Source: JBJHBP01 sp050485685 (GTDB lineage: Bacteria > Pseudomonadota > Gammaproteobacteria > Steroidobacterales > Rariloculaceae). Taken from it: a DNA stretch of 64,000 bases. The notes below the pieces were generated by a model. It did not search any database and had not been told where the DNA came from. It saw only the letters and a list, made by a program, of their open reading frames with translations. Numbering within the stretch: position 1 is the first letter of the stretch; each line of letters starts with the position of its first letter. Below are positions 41,958-51,706 of this stretch, in pieces. The stretch covers positions 1 through 64,000 of the forward strand of contig JBJHBW010000014.1 of NCBI GenBank assembly GCA_050485685.1. Reading direction: 5' to 3'. The translations under genes were made by a program, and so were the position numbers.

Positions 41958-42590
41958 TCAGAGGCGGAGAAAATTTTGCAACAGCCGGGAGCCGAATCTG
42001 GATGAACGCTCTGGATGAAACTGCATACCGTAGAAATTGCCCTGCTGAACCACAGCCGAGAACGGAATGCCGTATTCACTGACGGCCAGCGTGTAGTCAC
42101 CCGGCGGCGCGGCGAAACTGTGCACGAAATAGGCGTACTCATCGGTGCCCATTTCGCCAAGCAGCGGGGAAGGGCGCGTCAGGCGGACCTCGTTCCAACC
42201 CATGTGCGGCACGGGAAGACCGGCCGCCCTGGGCAACCTCTGCACCTTCGCCGGTATGACACCCAGGCATTCGGCATCGTCTTCCTCGGAATACGCGAAC
42301 AGCAGCTGCATGCCCAGGCAGATACCCAGCACGGGTTGCGTCAGTCCTGGCACCAGGCCGGCAATGCCCGTGGAGACCAGCCGCCGCATCGCATCGCGCG
42401 CGGCACCGACGCCCGGCAGCAGCACGTGAGAGGCGGCGCGAATTCTTTCCGGATCTTCCGTCACCGGCGCTGCCACACCCAGGCGCTGCAGCGCGAATTC
42501 CAGCGAAGCCAGATTCGCCCCGCAGCCACCGATGACGACGGCGTTGATGCCGGCCGAGCTGCCCGAGCCGGGCCGCTTGCTCGTGTTCAC
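41958..42590 (-). CDS. hisH: Imidazole glycerol phosphate synthase, glutaminase subunit
   Basis: 210 residues from GTG 42590, overlapping the hisB stop (GTGA). It is a class I glutamine amidotransferase: GICLGMQLLF holds the nucleophile Cys, YGMQFHPERSS the His and Glu, and LLPGVGAARDAM the oxyanion region. It supplies ammonia to HisF. The N-terminus is about ten residues longer than usual (MNTSKRPGSGSSAG). Confidence 0.96.
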   Translation of the reverse strand: MNTSKRPGSGSSAGINAVVIGGCGANLASLEFALQRLGVAAPVTEDPERIRAASHVLLPGVGAARDAMRRLVSTGIAGLVPGLTQPVLGICLGMQLLFAYSEEDDAECLGVIPAKVQRLPRAAGLPVPHMGWNEVRLTRPSPLLGEMGTDEYAYFVHSFAAPPGDYTLAVSEYGIPFSAVVQQGNFYGMQFHPERSSRFGSRLLQNFLRL

Positions 42591-43657
42591 AGGGTCCCCT
42601 TCGTACTGGGCAGAGCGTGACCTTCGCGCGCAATCGCCTGACGCAACGCACGTGCAACCGCCTTGAAACTGGCCTCCACCATGTGGTGGGCGTTATCACC
42701 GCGCACGCTGACATGCAGCGAGCAGCCCAGTGAGTCGGCCAGCGAGCGATAGAAGTGCGGCACCAGCTCGGTAGGCAGGTCGCCGACCCGCTCACGCGGA
42801 AACTCACCCTCGAACACGAGATATGGCCGACCCCCGAGGTCGATGGAAGCACGTGCTTCCGTTTCGTCCATGGGCAGCAGAAACCCGTAGCGATGGATCC
42901 CGCGTTTGTCACCCAGTGCCTTTTTCAGGGCTGCGCCCAGCGTCAGTGCGACATCTTCGACGGTGTGGTGTTCGTCAACGTGAAGATCGCCGCTGCAGCT
43001 CACATCCAGTCGGAATCCGCCATGTTTGCCGAGCTGCTCCAGCATGTGATCGAAGAAGGCGAGGCCCGTCTGCGCCTGCGGGTCAGCCGGATCGTCCAGA
43101 TCAACCACCACGCGAACACTGGTTTCGCGCGTACGTCGCTCCAGCTCCGCCACGCGAGGTCTGTCGGCAAGTCTGTGAGCCACACCCGTCCAGGTTTCGT
43201 CCGACACGTCATCAGAAGAAATCGCAAAGGCCTGCACGCCGAGGTTGCGCGCGAACTCGGGGTCGGTATCGCGATCGCCTATCACCGCCGAATTCTCGCG
43301 ATCAAGGCGGTTTCCGGCGATCAGTTCGTGCACCAGGCCGAGCTGTGGCTTGCGGCAATTGCAGCCATCGTCAGGCCCATGAGGACAGTAAAGACGCGCC
43401 TTGAACTCAATGCCCTGCGAGCGCAGCAGCGCGTGCACAAAGGCTTCGGTGCGCGCCAGTGCCTCCGCGCTCATCTCGCCGCGAGCTATCGCCGGCTGAT
43501 TGCTGACCAGCACCAGTTCAAATCCGGCACCACGCAATTTCAGCAGGGCTGGAATCACGCCGGGCATCAGACGTACCTTGTCAGGCTGATCAATGAGTCC
43601 GTCTGCGGGCTTTTCCAGCAGCGTGCCATCCCGGTCTATGAACAAGATCTTACTCAT
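42587..43657 (-). CDS. hisB: Bifunctional histidinol-phosphatase / IGP dehydratase
   Basis: 356 residues. The N-terminal HAD phosphatase (1-165) has FIDRDGTLLEKP, VSNQPAIARG, a zinc-loop CPHGPDDGCNCRKP and VIGDRDTDPEFARN. The C-terminal IGP dehydratase has FFDHMLEQLGKHGGF, DLHVDEHHTVEDVALTLG and DNAHHMVEASFKAVARALR with the manganese-binding His pairs. The fusion is common in gammaproteobacteria. It overlaps the end of hisC by 8 bp. Confidence 0.98.
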   Translation of the reverse strand: MSKILFIDRDGTLLEKPADGLIDQPDKVRLMPGVIPALLKLRGAGFELVLVSNQPAIARGEMSAEALARTEAFVHALLRSQGIEFKARLYCPHGPDDGCNCRKPQLGLVHELIAGNRLDRENSAVIGDRDTDPEFARNLGVQAFAISSDDVSDETWTGVAHRLADRPRVAELERRTRETSVRVVVDLDDPADPQAQTGLAFFDHMLEQLGKHGGFRLDVSCSGDLHVDEHHTVEDVALTLGAALKKALGDKRGIHRYGFLLPMDETEARASIDLGGRPYLVFEGEFPRERVGDLPTELVPHFYRSLADSLGCSLHVSVRGDNAHHMVEASFKAVARALRQAIAREGHALPSTKGTL

Positions 43658-44744
43658 CGCGCTCTCGCTCCGCGCCGGACAGCGCTTTCAGCAGTCGATC
43701 ATTGTCTTCCGGCCGACCGACGGTGATGCGCACGCAGTCCTTCAATGCCGGCTGATCGGGAAAGGTCCGCACCAGAATCCCCGCATCGCGCGCAGTGTTG
43801 CGGAACCGGTCACCATTGCCGGTTTCAATCAGCACGAAATTGGCGTCACTGGGCCAGACCTTGCGAACCTGCGGGATATCACGCAGGGCCTCGGCCAGCC
43901 GGCTGCGCTCACGCTTCAGCAGCGTAATGCGTTCCTCTGACACCTCCAGCGAATCGCCCGAAAGCGCCTTGAGGACCAGTTCTATCGAAGGCGTGGGGAA
44001 CGTGTAAGGCGGCAGCACGTTCTCGAGGAAAGACACGACCTCAGGAGCTGCAATCAGCGCACCGCAACGTACACCCGCCAGGGAGACGAACTTGGACAGC
44101 GTTCGCAGCAGAACGACATGCGGAAACTGCTCCCGCAAAGCCAGGTAGTCCGCACTTTCGGCAAACTCGTGGTAAGCCTCGTCGATGACGACCAGCGCGC
44201 GACCGGCCAGCGCACTGACGACGCGTTCCACGTCGGCGCGGTCAAGCGAGTGCCCCGTCGGATTGTTCGGCGTACACAGAAAAACGATCCGGGTTGTATC
44301 GTCGACCGCCGCGAGTACCCCTTGCACGTCCAGCACAAACCCGCGGTCCCGGATCAGCGGTACTTCGGTAATGCCGGCGCCCTGAATGGTCGCGTAAACG
44401 CGGTACATGTCGAAGGTGGGCGGACAGACAAGCACACTGTCGCGTCCTGCACGGCAGAAACCGCGAATCAGGATGTCTATCGCCTCGCTGCTGCCACGGG
44501 TGACCAGCATTTCTCGTTCGTGAGCGCCATAGTGCCTTGCGAGCCGATCGCGCAACTCCAGAGGACGCGGCGGCGGATAGCGGTTCAGGCCCCTTTCGGT
44601 TTTGTCGCCGGGCGCGCGCCAGGGCGACTCGTTCGCGTTCAGGCGAATGCAGTCGGGTTCCCACGCGCCGGCCGTGTAAGGCCTCAGACGCAGCAGTTCC
44701 GGACGCGCCAGGTCCAGCGGGTTGTTGATCTGAGAGCCGCTCAT
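43650..44744 (-). CDS. hisC: Histidinol-phosphate aminotransferase
   Basis: 364 residues from ATG 44744, which overlaps the hisD stop; a GTG one codon earlier is an alternative. It is a fold-type I PLP enzyme: LNANESPW near the N-terminus, GSSEAIDILIRGF, CTPNNPTGHSL, VVIDEAYHEFA and the Schiff-base Lys in LRTLSKFVSLAGVRCG. It transfers an amino group to imidazole-acetol phosphate. Sits in the usual his gene order. Confidence 0.97.
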   Translation of the reverse strand: MSGSQINNPLDLARPELLRLRPYTAGAWEPDCIRLNANESPWRAPGDKTERGLNRYPPPRPLELRDRLARHYGAHEREMLVTRGSSEAIDILIRGFCRAGRDSVLVCPPTFDMYRVYATIQGAGITEVPLIRDRGFVLDVQGVLAAVDDTTRIVFLCTPNNPTGHSLDRADVERVVSALAGRALVVIDEAYHEFAESADYLALREQFPHVVLLRTLSKFVSLAGVRCGALIAAPEVVSFLENVLPPYTFPTPSIELVLKALSGDSLEVSEERITLLKRERSRLAEALRDIPQVRKVWPSDANFVLIETGNGDRFRNTARDAGILVRTFPDQPALKDCVRITVGRPEDNDRLLKALSGAERERDE

Positions 44745-46078
44745 CACGTGTTGCCCTGTGTGCCGGATCTGCTGCCCGGTGTGGCGACGGCATCCAGCCG
44801 TCGTGTCACAGCCCTGGCATGTGCATCCAGACCTTCAAGTTCCGCCAGCGTCGCCGCAACCGGGCCAATCTGCTCAAGACCCTGTGGTGACAGTTCCTGG
44901 ACCGTCATGGAACGCAGGAAGTCATTCAGGTTCAGGCCCGAATAACTGCGCGCATATCCGTAGGTGGGCAGCACATGATTGGTACCACTGCAGTAATCGC
45001 CAACCGACTCCGGCGCCCATGCACCCAGAAAAACAGAACCGGCGCTGTGGATACGATCCAGCCACTGGCGCGGCTCATTGATATTGAGAATCAGATGCTC
45101 AGGCGCGTAGCGGTTCGCGATCACTACGGCTGTCTCCAGATCGTCGACCACGATCACGCTGGAGTTGGCCAGCGACGCGCTGACAATGGCATCGCGCGAC
45201 AGCGTGCGCTGTTGCAGACGGATCTCGGCAAGCACGGCTTCGGCGAAGGCGGTGCTGGTGGTGACCAGCACGACCTGCGCATCCTCGTCGTGCTCGGCCT
45301 GCGACAGCAGATCGGCCGCAACGAAACCAGGATCCGCGTCGCTGTCGGCCACGACCATGACTTCGGAAGGCCCTGCCGGGAGATCACGCGCACAACCAGC
45401 CGGATCATCGGCCACCAGCGATTTCGCCGCCGTCACCCAGCGATTGCCCGGACCGAACAGTTTGTCCACCTGGGGCACGCTTTCGCTGCCATAGGCCATG
45501 GCTGCGACCGCCTGGGCACCGCCGAGCCTGAACACCCGCTGCACACCGCAGATGCCGGCGGCATACAGTACGGCCGGATTCACCTCTCCGTCGCGGTTCG
45601 GCGGACTGCAGGCAATACGTACCGGGCAACCGGCAATACGCGCCGGAATCGCCAGCATCAGCATGGTCGAGGGCAGGGGGGCGTTGCCGGCAGGAACATA
45701 CAGGCCAACACGCTGGACAGGTCGTATCAGGCGCTCACAACGCACGCCGGGCATGGTCTCCACGCTGATCTCGGAGGGACGTTGTGCGCTGTGAAACGCT
45801 TCGATGTTCGCTGCCGCCGTGCGTATCGCGTCTCGTTGCACAGACGTCAGCGCCTCGGATGCCCTGGCCTTCTCGGCTTCGTCGACCTCCAGTGCTGTCA
45901 GTCGGACGCCGTCGAACTGCTCCGTCAGCGCAAGCAGCGCGGCATCGCCTTCGCGCCGCACGCGCTGAACGATGGCACTGACGGCAGGACGCAGTTCCGC
46001 ATCATCCGCGACCACCGGCCGCGTGAGCACCGCGTCGCGCTGCGATTCGTTGAGCTGATTCCAGATCTGTATCTGCAT
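44744..46078 (-). CDS. hisD: Histidinol dehydrogenase
   Basis: 444 residues from ATG 46078 (MQIQIWNQLNESQRD). Landmarks are RVGLYVPAGNAPLPSTMLM, DKLFGPGNRWVTAAK, ARDLPAGPSEVMVVAD, SQAEHDEDAQ and the zinc-binding GTNHVLPTYGYAR. It makes the last two oxidations to histidine using NAD. Spacing of 10 bp from hisG supports the operon. Confidence 0.98.
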   Translation of the reverse strand: MQIQIWNQLNESQRDAVLTRPVVADDAELRPAVSAIVQRVRREGDAALLALTEQFDGVRLTALEVDEAEKARASEALTSVQRDAIRTAAANIEAFHSAQRPSEISVETMPGVRCERLIRPVQRVGLYVPAGNAPLPSTMLMLAIPARIAGCPVRIACSPPNRDGEVNPAVLYAAGICGVQRVFRLGGAQAVAAMAYGSESVPQVDKLFGPGNRWVTAAKSLVADDPAGCARDLPAGPSEVMVVADSDADPGFVAADLLSQAEHDEDAQVVLVTTSTAFAEAVLAEIRLQQRTLSRDAIVSASLANSSVIVVDDLETAVVIANRYAPEHLILNINEPRQWLDRIHSAGSVFLGAWAPESVGDYCSGTNHVLPTYGYARSYSGLNLNDFLRSMTVQELSPQGLEQIGPVAATLAELEGLDAHARAVTRRLDAVATPGSRSGTQGNT

Positions 46079-46088
46079 GATGATTCCG

Positions 46089-46994
46089 TCAGGACAGCAT
46101 TTTCTCGACCGGCAGTACCAGCATGGACGAAGCACCGGCATCCTTCAGTTGTTCCAGAGTTTCCCAGAACACATTCTCGCGGCAGACGGCATGCACGGCG
46201 ACTTTGTCGTCACGTCCTTCCAGCGGCATGATCGTCGGCGCCTCGCTGCCAGGGAGCAGGGCGGTGATTTCCTTCAACGCCGCGCGCGGGGCATGCAGCA
46301 TGATGTACTTGCTTTCCTTCACCTGAAGCACGCCCTGGATTCGCTGCAGCAGACGCTGCACCCAGACGGCCTTGCCTTCGGGTACAGCAACCGGTGTCTG
46401 TATGACCGCCGCGCGACTTTCGAGAATGGTGTCGCCCTCGCGCAGGTGGTGCGCGCGCAGCGTTGAACCCGTGGAGACCAGGTCGCAGATCACATCGGCC
46501 CGACCCAGACTCGGTGCGATTTCAACCGCTCCGGAAAACTCCACCACCGTGGCATCGACGTTCTCACGACGAAGATAATCACGCACGATCTCCGGATAGG
46601 TCGTCGCGATACGGGTGCGCTGAAGCGATGCCGGTCCGTCATAGGGAAAACTCTCGGGAATGCCGAAAGCCAGTCGACAGTAGCCGAAATCAAGCTGGCA
46701 GACCTCGCGGAACAGGTCTGTCACCCCGGCTGCCGTCATCCCCAGCCGCCGCTCCAGGACGATGTTTGCGCCCACGATGCCAAGATCGCAGACATCCTCC
46801 TGCACCAGGGCCGGAATGTCATCGTCGCGCACCAGCAGCACGTCCACCGGCATGTTCTCACCGTAGCAGATCAGCTGGTCCTTGCCGCGTGACCAGGTCA
46901 GACCGCAGCGTGACAGCAGGTCCAGCGAGTGCTCGGTCAGGCGGCCCGATTTCTGCACTGCAATCTTTATCCTTGCCTGTTGATCGTCCTTCAT
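46089..46994 (-). CDS. hisG: ATP phosphoribosyltransferase, long form
   Basis: 301 residues from ATG 46994, with AGGAA nine bases upstream. RIKIAVQKSGRLTEHSLDLL starts the catalytic part; DLGIVGANIVLE and CDLVSTGSTLRAHHL (PRPP-binding loop) follow. The C-terminal domain (about 225-301: KYIMLHAPRAALKEITALLPG...VHAVCRENVFWETLEQLK) is the histidine-sensing part of long HisG, so no HisZ is needed. It is the first committed step of the pathway and is feedback-inhibited. Confidence 0.98.
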   Translation of the reverse strand: MKDDQQARIKIAVQKSGRLTEHSLDLLSRCGLTWSRGKDQLICYGENMPVDVLLVRDDDIPALVQEDVCDLGIVGANIVLERRLGMTAAGVTDLFREVCQLDFGYCRLAFGIPESFPYDGPASLQRTRIATTYPEIVRDYLRRENVDATVVEFSGAVEIAPSLGRADVICDLVSTGSTLRAHHLREGDTILESRAAVIQTPVAVPEGKAVWVQRLLQRIQGVLQVKESKYIMLHAPRAALKEITALLPGSEAPTIMPLEGRDDKVAVHAVCRENVFWETLEQLKDAGASSMLVLPVEKMLS

Positions 46995-47031
46995 GATCGG
47001 TTCCTGTATGGGATGGTCCGCTGAACTGCGG

Positions 47032-47340
47032 CTACATCGGAGTGAGTCGGTCCAGCGCGGTGCGATAACCGCCATTGCCGGTCGCGAGGAAACGCGCCAC
47101 ACGCCCAATGGTCGTGACGGACACGCCGGTCAGCTCGTGAATTCTGCGATAGGGCAGACCATCCTTCAGGTACACCGCCACCGCCCAGCGGTCGACCAGC
47201 GCTTCCAGCTCGGCCGGTGTGCACAGGTCGTTGAAAAAGCTGCGACATTCGGTCTCGTCGCGGAGGCTGAGTATGGCGCGGTAAAGGCCCTGTTCGGCCC
47301 GCTCGGCATCGCGCGGACTCATGCGTTTGCGGATCTTCAT
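47032..47340 (-). CDS. TrpR-like (YerC/YecD family) regulator, putative histidine repressor
   Basis: 102 residues from ATG 47340. It matches the YerC/YecD TrpR-related family: LYRAILSLRDETECRSFFNDLCTPAELEALVDRW followed by the helix-turn-helix GLPYRRIHELTGVSVTTIGRVARFL. The C-terminal tail is GNGGYRTALDRL. It lies 37 bp before hisG in the same direction, and the promoter in front overlaps a 26-bp palindrome, so it most likely represses itself and the his operon in response to histidine. Such histidine-linked TrpR-like regulators have been predicted by comparative genomics; I know of no direct proof in this lineage. Confidence 0.92.
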   Translation of the reverse strand: MKIRKRMSPRDAERAEQGLYRAILSLRDETECRSFFNDLCTPAELEALVDRWAVAVYLKDGLPYRRIHELTGVSVTTIGRVARFLATGNGGYRTALDRLTPM

Positions 47341-47357
47341 GGAGTGTTCCAACGAGC

Positions 47358-47383
47358 TAATGTAATAGCGCGCTGTTACATTA
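47358..47383 (-). promoter_or_regulatory. Near-perfect 26-bp operator at the his-operon promoter
   Basis: TAATGTAA (47358-47365) and TTACATTA (47376-47383) are perfect inverted arms; the 10-bp centre TAGCGCGCTG is itself symmetric except its outer pair. The right arm contains the -10 box of the promoter read towards the regulator gene. It begins 18 bp before the start codon, an ideal site for autorepression. Confidence 0.8.
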
Positions 47384-47408
47384 ATGCAAGATTCATTGAC
47401 AGTCAATG
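47378..47408 (-). promoter_or_regulatory. Promoter of the trpR-like/his operon
   Basis: On the minus strand TTGACT (47406-47401), 17 bp, TAATGT (47383-47378). The -35 is part of a second perfect palindrome, CATTGAC-A-GTCAATG (47394-47408), which may be another operator half. Confidence 0.7.
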
Positions 47409-47503
47409 GGGACACAGCCTGGGCGGGGGCTTACCCTTCCTGCCGTTCAGGCACTCTGACGTGCTGCCCCCCGGTCTAACAGGTCTTCCGGCTCTCGGAC
47501 TTG

Positions 47504-47518
47504 CAGGCTCTCAGGCTC

Positions 47519-47531
<13 letters not shown>
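47504..47531. repeat. Tandem 8-bp repeat across the leuB stop
   Basis: Three and a half copies of CAGGCTCT run through the leuB stop codon (47519-47521). Copy-number change would alter the last residues of LeuB or the distance to the next promoter. It may simply be a slippage product. Confidence 0.75.
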
Positions 47532-48576
<1,045 letters not shown>

Positions 48577-48580
<4 letters not shown>

Positions 48581-49152
48581 TGCACCCGCTCCTCGTATGA
48601 GCGAATGGCCGAATCATGCTCGAGAAGGAACCCGAGCTGATCCAGTCCGTTCATCAGGCAATAGCGGGCGAAGCGCTCCACGGGGAAGGCGATCTCACGG
48701 CCGTCCGGTAGCACAACACGTGTCTTTTCCAGATCCACGGTAACCTCCACGCCCGGATTGGCGAGCAACCAGTGATGCGTGGGTTCATCCACGACCACGG
48801 GCAGCAGACCATTCTTCAGGGAATTGCTGCGAAAGATGTCGGCGATCTCGGTACTGATCACGGCACGAAAGCCGTAGTCGAGCAGCGCCCACGGCGCATG
48901 CTCGCGCGAGGAACCGCAACCAAAGTTTCTTCCCGCCACAAGGATGGAAGCACCGGCCGTATCGGCGGCGTTCAGAGGGAAGTCGCCGCGCGGCGCGCCG
49001 CTCTGGTCATAGCGCCAGTTCGCGAACAGGTGCTGACCCAGACCTTCGCGGGTCGTGGTCGTCAGGAACCGGGCCGGAATGATCTGGTCGGTATCGGTGT
49101 CGTCGTACGGCAGAACCACCGTGCGCGACGTGAATCGGGTTATGGCTTCCAT
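48577..49152 (-). CDS. leuD: 3-Isopropylmalate dehydratase small subunit
   Basis: 191 residues from ATG 49152 (MEAITRFTSRTVVLPYDDTDTDQIIPARF). Landmarks are GRNFGCGSSREHAPWAL and VISTEIADIFRSNSLKNGLLP. The frame is open to 49350 but runs back into leuC out of frame. It completes the LeuCD isomerase. Confidence 0.98.
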
Positions 49153-49177
49153 GGTGCCTGTACCGGTTTCCAATGGA

Positions 49178-50608
49178 TCAGTGAGTGGAGGAAAGCAGTT
49201 CGCGCGGATCTGCAATGGTGCCGCGCACCGCCGAAGCCGCGGCCGTGAGCGGACTCGCGAGCACTGTGCGCGCGCCGCTGCCCTGGCGGCCTTCGAAGTT
49301 GCGATTGCTGGTGCTGACAGCCAGCTGTCCTTCAGCAACGATGTCGCCATTCATCCCTATGCACATCGAGCAGCCCGGTTCGCGCCACTCGGCGCCGGCA
49401 GCGCGAAAGACTTCATCCAGGCCTTCCGCTTCCGCGTCACGCTTGACTTTGCCAGAGCCCGGTACGACCAGCATGCGCACGCCGTCGGCGACACGACGAC
49501 CCTTAAGAACTTCGGCTGCCTGCCGCAGGTCGCTGAGGCGACCGTTAGTGCATGAGCCGATGAACACGACATTGACCGGCATACCCAGCAGAGGCTTGCC
49601 TGCCTGCACACGCATGTAATCCAGCGCTTTTGCGAAGGCCGCATCACCATGGTCCGCCGGTACGGCGCCATCGACGGGAATCACCATGCCCGGGTTGGTA
49701 CCGAATGTAATCATCGGTGCCAGCCGGCTGACATCCAGACGCACTTCGCGATCGTAGGTTGCATCAGTGTCGCCCGGCAGCGTACGCCAGCGTGTCAGCG
49801 CCGCATCCCAGTCGGCACCCTGAGGCGCCAGCGGACGCCCGGCCATGTACTCGAATGTTGTGTCATCCGGGGCGATCATCCCGGCACGGGCGCCGGCCTC
49901 TATCGACATGTTGCAGACCGTCATGCGCTGCTCCATGGTCAGCGCGCGGATCGCGCTGCCACGGTACTCGATGACATGTCCGGTGCCGCCGTCGACGCCG
50001 ATCTCACCGATGATGGCGAGGATGAGATCCTTGGCAGTGACGCCGTCGGCCAGCCTGCCATCCACGTGTATGCCCAGCGTGCGCGGCCGCCTCTGCAGCA
50101 GACATTGCGTCGCCAGCACATGACCTACCTCGGTTGTACCGATACCGAAGGCCAGGGCACCGAAGGCTCCGTGGGTGCTGGTGTGGCTGTCGCCACAGAC
50201 GATGGTGCGTCCCGGCTGAGTCGCGCCAAGTTCCGGGCCGATGATATGAACGATGCCTCGCTCCGGGCTGGAGAAATCACGCAACTGAATGCCGAATTCC
50301 TGACAGTTGGCGATCATCTGCCGCACCTGTCTGGCGGCCGCCGGCACACTGACAATGTCCAGATCCTTCAGTGAACCGACCGGCACGGTAGGCGTGGAGT
50401 GGTCCAGCGTGGCCAGGCACCGGTCGGGCCTGCGCACGCGCAGGCCGCGCGTACGCAGCACATCGAAAGCCTGGGGACTGGTGACCTCGTGTATCAGATG
50501 CAGGTCTATATACATGATCGCCGGCGTGTCCTGGGTTTCGGGCACGACGATGTGTTGTTCCCAGACTTTCTCGAACAGCGACCTTGGCGCTGATTGTGCG
50601 TTACTCAT
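49178..50608 (-). CDS. leuC: 3-Isopropylmalate dehydratase large subunit
   Basis: 476 residues. It is an aconitase-family protein with cluster Cys in VFIGSCTNGRLSDL and in EPGCSMCIGMNGD, plus VCGDSHTSTHGAFGALAFGIGTTEVGHVLATQ. It isomerises 2- to 3-isopropylmalate with LeuD. It lies 25 bp before leuD and 51 bp after ilvE. leuA is not in this window. Confidence 0.98.
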   Translation of the reverse strand: MSNAQSAPRSLFEKVWEQHIVVPETQDTPAIMYIDLHLIHEVTSPQAFDVLRTRGLRVRRPDRCLATLDHSTPTVPVGSLKDLDIVSVPAAARQVRQMIANCQEFGIQLRDFSSPERGIVHIIGPELGATQPGRTIVCGDSHTSTHGAFGALAFGIGTTEVGHVLATQCLLQRRPRTLGIHVDGRLADGVTAKDLILAIIGEIGVDGGTGHVIEYRGSAIRALTMEQRMTVCNMSIEAGARAGMIAPDDTTFEYMAGRPLAPQGADWDAALTRWRTLPGDTDATYDREVRLDVSRLAPMITFGTNPGMVIPVDGAVPADHGDAAFAKALDYMRVQAGKPLLGMPVNVVFIGSCTNGRLSDLRQAAEVLKGRRVADGVRMLVVPGSGKVKRDAEAEGLDEVFRAAGAEWREPGCSMCIGMNGDIVAEGQLAVSTSNRNFEGRQGSGARTVLASPLTAAASAVRGTIADPRELLSSTH

Positions 50609-50659
50609 GAATATTCAGCTGTCCTGTCAACGTTTCTCTGCGGCGCCGGCAGGCCCACT

Positions 50660-51628
50660 TCAGACTGCGGCCGAACGGTCTGCGCTTGCGGACCCGTCAC
50701 CCTGCATAGGTTCCAGCCAGTTCCACTGATCGCGCGTAGTGCCATCGAACAGGCCGAAGAACGCGTTCTGCAGCGACTTTGTCACGGGACCGGGGCGTCC
50801 CTCGCCGACCGCTATGCGGTCTATGGAGCGTACCGGCGTGATCTCTGCTGCCGTGCCGGTCAGAAACACTTCGTCGGCGATATACAGCATTTCGCGAGGG
50901 ATATTCTGCTCGACGACCGGAATGCCAAGCTCGGCCGCCAGGGTGATCACCGTATCGCGTGTCAGTCCCGAAAGGATCGAGGCCGCCGCCGGCGGGGTGA
51001 TGATCCTGCCGTTCTGCACCAGGAACAGATTCTCGCCCGCACCTTCGCTGACGTAACCGGCACTGTTCAGGGCGATGCCTTCGGCGAACCCAAGACGCCT
51101 GGCCTCCAGCGTGATCAGGATGCTGGACAGGTAGTTTCCGCCGGCCTTGGCAAGTGTCGGAACGGTATTCGGCGCGACCCGCTGCCAGGATGAGATGCAC
51201 ACATCCACACCCTGCTCCAGGCCGCCTTCACCGAGGTAGGAACCCCATTCCCACGCAGCGATGGAACACCGCGCCGGCTCATCAACGTTGCCGGCCACGC
51301 CCATTTCGCCATAGCCGCGGTAGGCGAGGGGACGGATATAGGCTCCGTCCGTGAGGCCGTTGCCGAGCACGACTTCGTGGCAGGCAGCCACGAGAGTTTC
51401 CAGCGAGTACGGGATCTTCATCCTGTACACCTTGGCAGAGCTGTACATGCGCCGCATGTGATCGGTGAGACGGAATCCCACGGGTCCTTCAGCGGTCTTG
51501 TAGACGCGAATGCCCTCGAAAACGGACGAGCCATAGTGGAGTGCGTGACTCAACACATGCACCGTGGCTTCTTCCCACGGCACAAGTCGGCCGTCATGCC
51601 AGATGTATTTGCTCGACTTCAAAGGCAT
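50660..51628 (-). CDS. ilvE: Branched-chain amino acid aminotransferase
   Basis: 322 residues, class IV PLP enzyme. WHDGRLVPWEEATVHVLSHALHYGSSVFEGIRVY opens the protein; the Schiff-base Lys lies in NTVPTLAKAGGNYLSSILITLEARRLGFAEGIALN, and EVFLTGTAAEITPVRSIDRIAVGEGRPG is the PLP-phosphate loop. It makes the final transamination to Leu, Ile and Val. It follows ilvC by 78 bp. Confidence 0.97.
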   Translation of the reverse strand: MPLKSSKYIWHDGRLVPWEEATVHVLSHALHYGSSVFEGIRVYKTAEGPVGFRLTDHMRRMYSSAKVYRMKIPYSLETLVAACHEVVLGNGLTDGAYIRPLAYRGYGEMGVAGNVDEPARCSIAAWEWGSYLGEGGLEQGVDVCISSWQRVAPNTVPTLAKAGGNYLSSILITLEARRLGFAEGIALNSAGYVSEGAGENLFLVQNGRIITPPAAASILSGLTRDTVITLAAELGIPVVEQNIPREMLYIADEVFLTGTAAEITPVRSIDRIAVGEGRPGPVTKSLQNAFFGLFDGTTRDQWNWLEPMQGDGSASADRSAAV

Positions 51629-51706
51629 CAGTGTGATCTCCGGGACACGATGTCATAGCGGGGAAGCGTATCGCGCCGGGGGCACCCCGGCGCGACAGGC
51701 AGGTTC

